Positions 8,424-16,713 of a stretch of DNA of 64,000 nucleotides are shown piece by piece. Source of the DNA: Gillisella vitis (lineage in GTDB: Bacteria; Pseudomonadota; Alphaproteobacteria; Rhizobiales; Rhizobiaceae). Position 1 is the first letter of the stretch. Every line of letters starts with the position of its first letter. A program made the position numbers and the translations under genes. A model generated the notes under the pieces. It had not been told where the DNA came from. It did no database searches and saw only the letters and a list, made by a program, of their open reading frames with translations. Location: assembly GCA_009744235.1 (NCBI GenBank), contig WPHV01000015.1, positions 1 to 64,000 on the forward strand, read 5' to 3'.

Positions 8424-9410
8424 ATGCCGACTGTTGCCCCGCTCGATCTGGAAGGCCACGTACTGATCGCGGCCTTCCTTGGAGACATTCCGGTTTTCGT
8501 CACGGCGGCTGGCGCCGTTCACCGTCTGGATGGCGGTGAGCAGGTCACCGAAACCGGGTCGGGCCTGCTGACCGCCATCAAGGACGACCATAACCAGACG
8601 CTTTTGACCGGCGGCGAGGATGGCAAGGTGCTGCGCATCGCCCATGATGGCACTGTCACGGAGCTGGCGCACGCGCCGCGCAAGTGGATTTCCGTGGTTG
8701 CTGCCGGACCGCAAGGCGCGGTTGCCTATGGTTATGGCAAATCCGCCTTTGTGCGCTTGGCAAGCGGCGCTGTGCAAACCTATGAGGAGGAGCGCTCCGT
8801 CGAGGGTCTGGCCTTTGCCCCCAAGGGCTTGCGCATCGCCATTTCCCGCTACAATGGCGTGACGTTGCGCTTTGCGGCAGCCGAGGGCAAGCCGGTCGAT
8901 CTGGAATGGAAGGGTGCCCATACCGGTGTCAGCTTTTCACCCGACAACCGTTTCGTCGTCACCACCATGCAGGAAAATGCCTTGCATGGCTGGAAGCTGG
9001 ATGGTGCCGGCAGCGATACCCGCCATATGCGCATGACCGGCTATCCTGCCAAGGTGAAGTCGATCTCCTGGTCGGCCAAGGGCAAATGGCTCGCCTCTTC
9101 CGGCGCACCCGCCGCGATCGTCTGGCCCTTTGCCTCCAAGGACGGCCCGATGGGCAAGGCCCCGCAAGAGCTGGGCACACGCGCCAATATCATGGTCACC
9201 CAGGTCGCCTTCCATCCTGCAGAAGAGGTGCTGGCGATTGGCTATATCGACGGCATGGTGCTGGCGGTGCGGCTGGCCGATGGCAAGGAGGCGCTGCTGC
9301 GCCGTCCGGGCAAAGGCGCTATTACCAGCATGGGCTGGAGCGCCAGCGGCAAGTTGCTGGCCTTCGGATCTGAAGCTGGCGATTGCGGCGTGATAGACAT
9401 CGCCGGCTGA
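8424..9410 (+). CDS. WD40-repeat protein
   Basis: The 328-residue protein is made of degenerate WD40 repeats of about 40 residues (for example LTAIKDDHNQTLLTGGEDGKVLRI, GVSFSPDNRFVVTTMQENALHGWKL, ITSMGWSASGKLLAFGSEAGDCGVI), predicting one beta-propeller. It has no signal peptide, so it is probably cytosolic and acts as a scaffold. It lies 55 bases after the CobW gene and before a strong terminator, so the two form an operon. The pairing is common in Rhizobiales and suggests a role in metal delivery, but no biochemical function is established to my knowledge. Confidence 0.85.
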   Translation: MPTVAPLDLEGHVLIAAFLGDIPVFVTAAGAVHRLDGGEQVTETGSGLLTAIKDDHNQTLLTGGEDGKVLRIAHDGTVTELAHAPRKWISVVAAGPQGAVAYGYGKSAFVRLASGAVQTYEEERSVEGLAFAPKGLRIAISRYNGVTLRFAAAEGKPVDLEWKGAHTGVSFSPDNRFVVTTMQENALHGWKLDGAGSDTRHMRMTGYPAKVKSISWSAKGKWLASSGAPAAIVWPFASKDGPMGKAPQELGTRANIMVTQVAFHPAEEVLAIGYIDGMVLAVRLADGKEALLRRPGKGAITSMGWSASGKLLAFGSEAGDCGVIDIAG

Positions 9411-9439
9411 TTCCAAGTAAAAAACAATTATGACGAGCA

Positions 9440-9466
9440 AACCAGGGGTAACTCCCTGGTTTTTTA
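9440..9466 (+). terminator. Rho-independent terminator of the CobW-WD40 operon
   Basis: AACCAGGG (9440-9447) pairs with CCCTGGTT (9454-9461) and is followed by an unbroken T-run. It lies 30 bases after the WD40 stop codon. Confidence 0.85.
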
Positions 9467-9657
9467 TTTTTGAAATCAACTAGATTCAAATTTTAAGGAA
9501 ACCATAACCAAGCGGAAACTAAAAAAATATGCTTTTTAAAGCACCCTTGAAAATCCACAGATGTGTTCAACTTTAGACCATAATCTGGCCACATCACCTC
9601 GACGCTTTCGTCCGCGTGATCTGCTCCTCCCGAAATCACTTTCTGCGGACGACAACT

Positions 9658-11463
9658 ATGAAACTCAGCATATCCTCCACGGTAATCATTTCCGGCGTCA
9701 TCCTTGCCGTCGGCGTGGTCATCACACTCGCGACAGCCATGCAGACCCTCCAGCGGCTGAAGGTCAATGGACCGATCTATCAGCAGATCGTCGACAGCAA
9801 GGACCTGATCGCCGATATCCTGCCGCCGCCGCTGTATCTGGTCGAGGCTTATTCCCTGATCAATGAGTCAGCGCTTCAGCCGGATATGGCCGCTATCAAT
9901 ATCGACCGCCTGAAACTGCTGAAAAGCCAGTATCAGGAACGCCGGGACTATTGGAAAGGCACAACCCTGCCTGATGCTCTGCGCAGCAAGTTGCAGCAGG
10001 ATGTTTTGGTGAAAGGTGACGCGTTCTGGACACAAATGGATCAAGCCGTCGTTCCAGCCCTAAGCGGTGCTGATCCGACCGTGCTGAAAGCCGCACTCAA
10101 TGAGTTGAAGGAACGGTTTCACACCCATGAGACAGCCGTCAATCAGTTGGTCGATATGGGAAATACCTATGGTAAGCTGCGGGAAACTGAAGCCGCCACT
10201 GAGACCGCATCGCGCGAAACCGTCAGTTATGCGCTAGGAAGCGCACTGATCCTGCTTAGCCTCGCCTCGATTGTCATCGTTCAACGCCGCGCCCTGTCGC
10301 CGCTGCGCCATATGACCACGGCCATGACCGCCATGGCCCATGGCGATCTCGATACGCCTCCTCCCTACGGCACCCGCACCGATGAAATCGGCGAAATCGC
10401 TCATGCCCTGTCAATTTTTCGCGATGCCGGCCTGGAAAAGCGCCGCCTGGAGCAGGAGGCCGATGCCAGCCGCGCCAGCACGGAAGAGCAGCGCAGGCAG
10501 CGTGAGACTGAGCGCGCCGCCGAGGCGCAAGCCCTGCGCCGCGTGGTCGAAGAGCTTGGCGATGGTCTGCATCGGTTGGCCGAATGCAACATGCGCACCA
10601 CGCTCGACACGCCATTCGATGCCCATTTCGACGTTCTTCGCCGTGATTTCAACGACTCCATCCTCACGCTTCAGACCACTCTGAAGCAGGTTCTCGACGA
10701 GACCGGTTATCTGCAAACCAATAGCCGCGAGATGCGCGGCGCCGCCGACAGCCTGGCCAAGCGCACCGAGCAACAGGCCGCCGCCCTTGAAGAAACCGCC
10801 GCAGCTCTCGAAGAGGTTGCCTCGACCGTGAAGGCCTCCACCACAAGAACCCGCGAAACCCGCAGCCTGGTGAGAGATGCCCGTGACTGCACCACGGCCT
10901 CAAATGTGGTGGTGAACAATGCCATTACCGCCATGCAGCGGATTGAGAGCGTCTCCGGTGAAATCGGCACAATCATCGGCGTGATCGACGAAATCGCCTT
11001 CCAGACCAATCTCCTGGCGCTGAACGCCGGTGTGGAAGCTGCGCGTGCCGGGGAAGCCGGCAAGGGTTTTGCCGTGGTTGCCCAGGAAGTGCGTGAACTT
11101 GCCCAGCGCTCGGCGGGCGCTGCCAAGCAGATCAAAACACTGGTGGATCGTTCCAGCACGGAAGTGGCAAGCGGCGTGAAGCTGGTGGGAACCGCTGGCG
11201 ATGCCCTGACCCAGATCGGCGGCTTTGTCACCAAAATCGACGATAACATCGATGCCATCGCCAAGGCGGCGGAAGAACAGGCTATAGGCCTTCAGCAGAT
11301 CAGCAGTTCGGTCAACAGTCTCGACCAGATGACCCAGCAGAATGCCGCCATGGTCGAAGAAACCAATGCCATCAGTCAGACGCTGGCCGACGGCGCCATT
11401 TCTCTTGTAACCCTCGTCAACCGCTTCCAGCTACCGACCATGCCCGTGGCCCGGGCAGCGTAA
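9658..11463 (+). CDS. Methyl-accepting chemotaxis protein
   Basis: The 601-residue receptor has a membrane helix at about residues 4-28, a periplasmic helical sensor region of about 155 residues, a second helix at about 187-207, a HAMP segment (LSPLRHMTTAMTAMAHGDL), and a signalling domain. Its hairpin tip IDEIAFQTNLLALNAGVEAA, near residues 443-462, contacts CheA and CheW. The C-terminus ends MPVARAA, without a CheR-docking pentapeptide. The ATG at 9658 is preferred over 9616 because it places the first helix at the N-terminus. The ligand is unknown. No che or flagellar genes are adjacent, so this is a stand-alone receptor. Confidence 0.9.
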   Translation: MKLSISSTVIISGVILAVGVVITLATAMQTLQRLKVNGPIYQQIVDSKDLIADILPPPLYLVEAYSLINESALQPDMAAINIDRLKLLKSQYQERRDYWKGTTLPDALRSKLQQDVLVKGDAFWTQMDQAVVPALSGADPTVLKAALNELKERFHTHETAVNQLVDMGNTYGKLRETEAATETASRETVSYALGSALILLSLASIVIVQRRALSPLRHMTTAMTAMAHGDLDTPPPYGTRTDEIGEIAHALSIFRDAGLEKRRLEQEADASRASTEEQRRQRETERAAEAQALRRVVEELGDGLHRLAECNMRTTLDTPFDAHFDVLRRDFNDSILTLQTTLKQVLDETGYLQTNSREMRGAADSLAKRTEQQAAALEETAAALEEVASTVKASTTRTRETRSLVRDARDCTTASNVVVNNAITAMQRIESVSGEIGTIIGVIDEIAFQTNLLALNAGVEAARAGEAGKGFAVVAQEVRELAQRSAGAAKQIKTLVDRSSTEVASGVKLVGTAGDALTQIGGFVTKIDDNIDAIAKAAEEQAIGLQQISSSVNSLDQMTQQNAAMVEETNAISQTLADGAISLVTLVNRFQLPTMPVARAA

Positions 11464-11515
11464 GGGCAAAAAAACCGCAGTCTTGAGTGAGTGCGGCCAA
11501 ATGAGAGATCGAAAC

Positions 11516-11548
11516 GGAAAATGGCGGCCATGAGAGCCGCCATTTTCC
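11516..11548. terminator. Bidirectional terminator between receptor and porin genes
   Basis: A perfect 13-bp stem (GGAAAATGGCGGC at 11516-11528 with its complement at 11536-11548) has a seven-base loop. The A-rich and T-rich arm ends suit termination in both directions between two convergent genes. Confidence 0.75.
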
Positions 11549-11566
11549 AGTCTCTTCGCCTGCCGA

Positions 11567-12268
11567 TCAGAAGCGGTAGGTAACACCAGCGCCGATCAGC
11601 CATGGATCGAGCTTGGCCGTGCCCTTGACCTTGGAACCCCCGACGACCGCCTCGAAATCCGGGCGCAGATAGTATTTCTTGACGTCGAAGTTAACGCCCC
11701 ATTTGTCGTTGATCATGTAGTCGAAACCGACCTGCACGGCGGCACCGAACGTATTCTTGACATCGAGCTTGGATGCAGAGCCGGACGACGACTGATTGTA
11801 GAACATCGTATAGTTGACGCCCGCGCCAATATAGGGCTGGAACTTGCCGAAATCGGTAAAGTGATATTGCAGCGTCACCGTTGGCGGCAGGATCCAGACC
11901 TTGCCGAGCTTGCCCAGGCTACCGATCGAGCCACCGGCATTGACGTTGGCCGACGTCGTGCCGAGAATGAGTTCGGCAGCGATATTGCGATTGAAGAAAT
12001 AACTGAAGTCGACTTCCGGCGTGACGCTGTTGCTGTAGGACAGATCGGAGCCGCCAATGCCATCCACCGAGCCGCCATCATTCGGCACCACCGCCAGCGC
12101 ACGGGCGCGGACCTGCCAGGGGCTGTAGGGCGTCAACAGCGATTCGGCTTGCGGAGCGCTTGCCGCCGGTGTCAGATCCGCCGCAGAGGCCATCGGCGTC
12201 GCCAAGGACAGCGATGCGAAAGCAAGGGGCGCAAGCGCTATCAAGCCAAGGGTGCGGTTCGTTGACAT
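11567..12268 (-). CDS. OmpW-family outer membrane protein
   Basis: The 233-residue protein has a signal peptide (about residues 1-29, ending PMASAAD) and the eight-stranded OmpW barrel pattern: WQVRARALAVVPNDGG, LPPTVTLQYHF, FQPYIGAGVNYTMFY, a final DPWLIGAGVTYRF ending in Phe, the usual barrel-assembly signal. OmpW proteins form small hydrophobic channels. AGGAGAG precedes the ATG. It stands alone between a convergent chemotaxis gene and a divergent phosphoesterase gene. The family is clear; the transported substrate is unknown. Confidence 0.9.
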   Translation of the reverse strand: MSTNRTLGLIALAPLAFASLSLATPMASAADLTPAASAPQAESLLTPYSPWQVRARALAVVPNDGGSVDGIGGSDLSYSNSVTPEVDFSYFFNRNIAAELILGTTSANVNAGGSIGSLGKLGKVWILPPTVTLQYHFTDFGKFQPYIGAGVNYTMFYNQSSSGSASKLDVKNTFGAAVQVGFDYMINDKWGVNFDVKKYYLRPDFEAVVGGSKVKGTAKLDPWLIGAGVTYRF

Positions 12269-12688
12269 GTCGTCTCTCCTTTATCGATTGATCAGCAGGT
12301 CCCCCTGCCGCATTGCAACCTGTTAACGGTGACCGGACACCCACGTCCTTGAGACAAATCAAGAAAAGACAACCTTACGAAAGACCGCCGGTATTCAAGG
12401 ATTGAGTGTGGCTTCCATGCATCATGTTTTTGATTCCTATCAATTTTCCTTGGTGCAAGAGATGCTCCGACCAGACCCAAAAAGGTCGCTCACAGGCTCG
12501 CGCGCAACCGAAATTACGAAGGGTTATTTCTCATCGACGCGTCCTATCACCCACTTGTGAGTGCCTGGACGGCAATTGGAGCGAGCCACGTCATTTTCCG
12601 TCACGGAACTGTTAAAAACGCTTCCTATCGTCTTGCCATTCCGCCGATGTCAGCTTCCCCACCGCGGATCCTCGTAAAGGATATGGTC
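12269..12688. other. Intergenic region between ompW-type and phosphoesterase genes
   Basis: These 420 bases must hold the divergent promoters of both neighbours. I see no credible gene, strong hairpin or repeat. A degenerate pair GTCAT/GTCAC at 12590-12604 recalls a PHO box but has ten-base rather than eleven-base periodicity. Confidence 0.5.
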
Positions 12689-14317
12689 ATGCCACTTCAC
12701 CCTCGGCAGCTAAACATGTGTGCCGGTTCAATTCTCGTGTCTGCGTCTCTCTGTCTCATCCCCACTGCCTCGGCGGCGGCTGAGGTCAATACGGCAACGC
12801 CGATCAAGCATCTGGTGGTGATCTTCCAGGAAAACGTCGCCTTCGACCATTATTTCGCGACCTATCCAAAAGCTGCCAATGTCGAGGGTGAGCCTGCCTT
12901 TACCGCTGCGCCGCAGACGCCTGCCGATATCGATACGCTGGCCCATGCCGGCCTGCTGGAGGTCAATCCGAACAAGACCAATCCGGGCAATGGCCCTGAT
13001 GCCACGGCCCCGTTCCGTCTCGATCGCACCCAGGCCGCGACCAATTCGCAGAATCATGGCTACACCGCCGAACAGGCCGCCTATGACAATTTCGCCATGG
13101 ACCTGTTTCCCGCCAATACCGGGCGCGGCACCAAGGGCGCAGCCGGGGCCTTTGGCACCAAAGGCCAGGTCATGGGCTATTATGACGGCAATACCGTTAC
13201 GGCGCTGTGGAACTACGCTCAGAACTTTGCCCTGAACGATCGGTCTTTCTCCACCAATTTCGGCCCCTCGACCCCCGGCGCCATCAACCTCGTCTCCGGC
13301 CAGACCAATGGTATGACCCTGCCACCGGGTTACACGCTGGAAAAGGACGGCACCTACGCCAAGGGCGAAGTCGTGCCTGATGGCAATGGCGGCTGGACGA
13401 TGATTTCCGACCTCGACCCCACCGGCGACGTCTGCTCGAAAGGCCAGACGGCCCTGATGACCGGCCGCAATATCGGCGACCTCCTGAACGACAAGGGCCT
13501 GACCTGGGGCTTTTTCGAGGGTGGTTTCGACCTGACGCTCAACAATCCCAATGGCACGACCGGTTGCAAGCGCACGACGACATCGGCAATCACCAAGGTC
13601 GATGAAGTCGATTACATTCCCCATCACCAACCCTTCCAATATTATCCCTCGACCGCCAATCCCCAGCATATCCGCCCGAGTTCGGTTGCCGCCATCGGCA
13701 CCAGCCAGGACGGCGGCGCCAACCACCAGTATGACATCAATGATTTCTATGCGGTTCTGAGCAACGGCACTCTGCCCGCCGTCAGTTTCCTGAAGGCCCC
13801 CGCCTATCAGGACGGCCATGCCGGCTATTCCGATCCGCTTGATGAGCAGGAATTCGTTGCCAATATCGTCAACAAACTCCAGCAATCGCCGGAGTGGAAA
13901 GACACCGCCGTGGTGTTGCTTTATGACGATTCCGACGGCTGGTACGACCACGCCCATAACGTCGTCAATCCGTCCAGCATTCAGGTCAAAGGCTATGATG
14001 TGCTGAACGGCACGGCCTGCGGCACCGGAACGCCCTTGCCCGGCGTCAACGGCCAGCCCGTCCAGGGCCGTTGCGGCTATGGCACCCGGCAGCCATTGCT
14101 GGTGATCTCGCCTTATGCCAAGCAAAACTATGTCGATCACACCCTGACTGACCAGACCTCGGTCATGCGGTTTATCGAAGATAACTGGATGGCTGGGCAA
14201 AGGCTGGGCGGCGGCTCCTTTGATGCCATCGCTGGTTCCCTGAATGGCATGTTCGATTGGTCCCATGCCCGCAGCGATACGCTGATCCTCGATCCGAAGA
14301 CCGGCCTGAAAAGCTAG
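12689..14317 (+). CDS. Secreted acid phosphatase/phospholipase C-type phosphoesterase (AcpA-like)
   Basis: The protein (542 residues) belongs to the phosphoesterase family that includes bacterial phospholipase C and AcpA acid phosphatases. Residues 1-30 form a signal peptide ending SAAAE. Metal and catalytic motifs include QENVAFDHYFATYP (Glu48, Asn49), NFGPSTPGAINLVSG and YDDSDGWYDH (Asp413-His421). The frame is open to 12557, but the ATG at 12689 has AAAGGA eight bases upstream and starts the signal peptide. It would release phosphate or cleave phosphoesters in the periplasm or outside. It is followed at 40 bases by a di-haem peroxidase gene, a pairing that also occurs in other Proteobacteria and suggests joint secretion or regulation. 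Confidence 0.85.
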   Translation: MPLHPRQLNMCAGSILVSASLCLIPTASAAAEVNTATPIKHLVVIFQENVAFDHYFATYPKAANVEGEPAFTAAPQTPADIDTLAHAGLLEVNPNKTNPGNGPDATAPFRLDRTQAATNSQNHGYTAEQAAYDNFAMDLFPANTGRGTKGAAGAFGTKGQVMGYYDGNTVTALWNYAQNFALNDRSFSTNFGPSTPGAINLVSGQTNGMTLPPGYTLEKDGTYAKGEVVPDGNGGWTMISDLDPTGDVCSKGQTALMTGRNIGDLLNDKGLTWGFFEGGFDLTLNNPNGTTGCKRTTTSAITKVDEVDYIPHHQPFQYYPSTANPQHIRPSSVAAIGTSQDGGANHQYDINDFYAVLSNGTLPAVSFLKAPAYQDGHAGYSDPLDEQEFVANIVNKLQQSPEWKDTAVVLLYDDSDGWYDHAHNVVNPSSIQVKGYDVLNGTACGTGTPLPGVNGQPVQGRCGYGTRQPLLVISPYAKQNYVDHTLTDQTSVMRFIEDNWMAGQRLGGGSFDAIAGSLNGMFDWSHARSDTLILDPKTGLKS

Positions 14318-14357
14318 TGAATCGGGCCGAAAAGTGGGAAACCGAGAGCGGCAGTTC

Positions 14358-15722
14358 ATGGCAGTGTTTGACGAAAAATCCCGCCTGCCGCTGCTGGCGT
14401 TGGCCCTGTTGAGCCTGAGCTTTGCAGGCTTAGGCAGGGCGGCCCAGACATTGTCGGAAAACCCCACACGGGGCCAAACCGGCGCACCCGTCCAGCTCAG
14501 CGCCGTCGCACAATTGGGCAAGGCGTTGTTTTTCGACCAGAGCCTGTCAGGCAGCGGCAAGATGTCCTGCGCCACGTGCCATGACCCGGCCCATCATTAC
14601 GCACCGGCCAACACGCAAGCGGTGCAGATGGGCGGACCCGGTCTCAACATCCCGGGCATCCGTCCCGTGCCGAGCCTTGCCTACAAGATCGCAACGCCTG
14701 CCTTCTCGGTTGGAGCTGAAAATGCCGCCGAGGAGGCTCAGGAAGCCTCGCCGATGGCCGAAGCTTCCGGCACGGCACTTGCCGCGCAAACTGCGGTGAT
14801 CGCCGGGCCGGTCGCTGGCCAACCTCTCGTCAAAGCCGTGGCCGCCGCCGACAATGCCGTTCCCCAGGGTGGCATGTTCTGGGATGGGCGCGCCGACAGT
14901 CTGGAAGACCAGGCGCTGGGGCCGCTTTTGTCGCCGTTTGAAATGGCCAATAGCGATGCGCAGGCGCTCTATGACAAAATCAAAGCCGGATATGGCGTCC
15001 AGCTGACGGCCCTGTTCGGAAAACAGGTCGCCGAGGACCAATCCATGGCCTTGTCGGAGATTGGTTTTGCCCTCGCCCGCTATCAGGTGGAAGACCCGTC
15101 CTTCCATTCTTATTCCAGCAAATACGATGCCTATCTGCGCGGACAGGCGCAGCTTACCCCGGCTGAACAGCGTGGACTCGCCTTGTTCGACGATCCGAAA
15201 AAGGGCAATTGTGCCTCCTGCCACCTGGACAAGAGGGGCGGCGATGGACAGATGCCGGCATTTACCGATTACGAATTCGAGGCGCTCGGCGTGCCGCGCA
15301 ATTCTGATATTCCCGCCAATTCCGACAGGCTGTATTTCGATCTCGGCATTTGCGGGCCGATGCGCCATGACGAATTTTCCGCCCAGCCGCAAAACTGCGG
15401 GTTGTTCAAGACCCCTACCCTGCGCAATGTCGCCGAGCGCGGCGTCTATTTCCACAATGGCGTTTATCGCACGCTGGAGGAAGCCACGCGCTTTTATGTG
15501 GCCCGTGACACTGATCCGGCCAGCATTTATCCGAAAAAATCGGATGGCAGCATCGACAAGTTCAACGACATGCCAGACGCCTATCGCGGCAATATCGATG
15601 TGATCGATGCGCCCATGGACCGCAAACCCGGCCAACCGCCCGCATTGAACGAGACGGAAATTAGCGATGTTGTGGCTTTTTTGAAAACACTGACGGATGG
15701 ATGGGGTGCGCAGCAACGCTAG
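14358..15722 (+). CDS. Di-haem cytochrome c peroxidase (CcpA/MauG family)
   Basis: The 454-residue periplasmic enzyme has two haem-binding motifs, CATCH (Cys71-His75) and CASCH (Cys285-His289), and a signal peptide or anchor in residues 8-30 (LPLLALALLSLSFAGLGRAA). LYFDLGICGPMRHDEF and LRNVAERGVYFHNGVYRTL are typical of the family, which reduces hydrogen peroxide or modifies partner proteins. An Ala-rich insert between the haems (about residues 110-175) makes it longer than classical CcpA, as in the branch found beside AcpA-type phosphatases. The ATG at 14358 is preferred to the GTG at 14334. It probably forms an operon with the phosphoesterase gene. Confidence 0.85.
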   Translation: MAVFDEKSRLPLLALALLSLSFAGLGRAAQTLSENPTRGQTGAPVQLSAVAQLGKALFFDQSLSGSGKMSCATCHDPAHHYAPANTQAVQMGGPGLNIPGIRPVPSLAYKIATPAFSVGAENAAEEAQEASPMAEASGTALAAQTAVIAGPVAGQPLVKAVAAADNAVPQGGMFWDGRADSLEDQALGPLLSPFEMANSDAQALYDKIKAGYGVQLTALFGKQVAEDQSMALSEIGFALARYQVEDPSFHSYSSKYDAYLRGQAQLTPAEQRGLALFDDPKKGNCASCHLDKRGGDGQMPAFTDYEFEALGVPRNSDIPANSDRLYFDLGICGPMRHDEFSAQPQNCGLFKTPTLRNVAERGVYFHNGVYRTLEEATRFYVARDTDPASIYPKKSDGSIDKFNDMPDAYRGNIDVIDAPMDRKPGQPPALNETEISDVVAFLKTLTDGWGAQQR

Positions 15723-15760
15723 GCCGCCGCTCTGCATTGCTGCGCACCATCCTCGGCCTT

Positions 15761-15957
15761 ACAGTCTATCCAATAATCGCCGCTGGCCGTCTGCAAATGG
15801 CAATTTCTGCGCTTGCCTGATGCATTCGCATTTTCGAACGAAAAACCGCTTCGCACTTTTTCTGAAATGCTTGTACTCACGTACATTAAGTACGCTCCGT
15901 TCCGGTTCTCGAAATCACCATTTTCGCCAGGCCAGCAGCAATTCTTGAACAGACTGT
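15761..15957 (-). repeat. MITE-like intergenic repeat, copy 2 (197 bp)
   Basis: Read on the minus strand it begins ACAGTCTGTTC and ends AGACTGT. It follows copy 1 (1462-1604) closely over its whole length, with one 59-base stretch replacing five bases of copy 1. It lies between two convergent genes and encodes nothing. The terminal inverted repeats and absence of a transposase suggest a non-autonomous element. Confidence 0.75.
15817..15875 (-). repeat. Palindromic element nested inside the MITE-like repeat
   Basis: On the minus strand this 59-base insert contains GCATTTCAG and CGAAAATGCG arms around AAAGTGCGAAGCGG. It is absent from copy 1, and a related palindrome stands alone at 16654-16700. 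It looks like an REP or RIME-type intergenic palindrome that entered the larger repeat. Confidence 0.6.
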
Positions 15958-15989
15958 GACTGGGACCGAGGACGTATTTCAAAAACTGC

Positions 15990-16580
15990 TTATGCCGCCT
16001 TGCGACGGGCCGGTGCGGTCAGCTTGCGGCCGGAGGCCGAGATCATGCCGACAGCGCCGTCGAGCCAGCCGTGGATCAGTTCCAGCCCGAGGAAACGGTC
16101 GCGGGCAAACGGTCCCGGCATGACAAGATGCATGGTTTTCGCGGCAAAAAAGCCGAAGCGCTCGTAGTAAGCGGCATCGCCGACCAGAAGCACGGCACCG
16201 TGACCACGGGTCTTGGCTTCCATCAGGGCGGCGCGCATCAACTGCGAGCCAACGCCCTTGCCTTCATGCGCGGCATCGACGGCCAACGGCCCGAGCAGCA
16301 GCGCATCGATAACCTGGCCTTCAGCATTGACGCCAGCCTCAATATTCCACAGGCGCACGGTGCCGATTACATGGCCCTTGCGGTCACGCGCCACCAGCGC
16401 CAGCCCTTCAGCGGGCACACGGCCACGGCGGATCTTTTCAGACGACTTCGTGCGGCGGTCCGGCCCCATGGCGCGGTCCAGCAAGGCCTCGCGCGCCACG
16501 ACATCGGCGGGAGTTTCAGCATCGATCTTGAAGGCAGGCTGCGCAAAAAAAGCGCGCACGGTGTTGATAACAGCGGTCAT
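15990..16580 (-). CDS. GNAT-family N-acetyltransferase
   Basis: The 196-residue protein has the acetyl-CoA fold of GNAT enzymes in the YhbS-like group: GHVIGTVRLWNI, then the pyrophosphate-binding loop region LAVDAAHEGKGVGSQLMRAA (about residues 98-117), and AAYYERFGFFA in the last part of the fold. It ends in a basic tail (KLTAPARRKAA). The acceptor is unknown. It lies downstream of the ornithine decarboxylase gene on the same strand but is separated by about 130 bases, a hairpin and a palindromic repeat, so it is probably a separate transcription unit. Confidence 0.85.
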   Translation of the reverse strand: MTAVINTVRAFFAQPAFKIDAETPADVVAREALLDRAMGPDRRTKSSEKIRRGRVPAEGLALVARDRKGHVIGTVRLWNIEAGVNAEGQVIDALLLGPLAVDAAHEGKGVGSQLMRAALMEAKTRGHGAVLLVGDAAYYERFGFFAAKTMHLVMPGPFARDRFLGLELIHGWLDGAVGMISASGRKLTAPARRKAA

Positions 16581-16623
16581 GGCGACCTCCTGTGCAAAAG
16601 AGCGTTCAAATGGTGAGAGAGCA

Positions 16624-16652
16624 ATCCTGCCGGGCTATTCAGCCGGCAGGAT
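16624..16652 (-). terminator. Hairpin downstream of ornithine decarboxylase
   Basis: ATCCTGCCGG (16624-16633) pairs perfectly with CCGGCAGGAT (16643-16652). It lacks a clear T-run. Its position after the decarboxylase gene on the minus strand fits a terminator or 3-prime end stabiliser. Confidence 0.45.
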
Positions 16653-16653
16653 A

Positions 16654-16700
16654 GAGCATTTCCAGCAAAAGTGTGGCGCGGTTTTGCGCCCGGAAATGCG
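16654..16700 (+). repeat. REP/RIME-like intergenic palindrome
   Basis: GCATTTCC (16656-16663) is the complement of GGAAATGC (16692-16699), with AAAAGTGTGGCGCGGTTTTG between. The same consensus, in the other orientation, is nested in the repeat at 15817-15875 about 0.8 kb away. Palindromes of this type are scattered through Rhizobiales genomes. Confidence 0.6.
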
Positions 16701-16713
16701 AAAATACTCTTGT

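Noticed and set aside
12590-12604. Possible PHO box upstream of the AcpA-like gene
   Set aside because: GTCAT and GTCAC are ten rather than eleven bases apart and the flanking consensus bases are missing.
12728-14575. 615-residue open frame antisense to the phosphoesterase gene
   Set aside because: It mirrors the GC-rich third positions of the real gene, has no family features, and the sense strand encodes a clear signal peptide and metal motifs.
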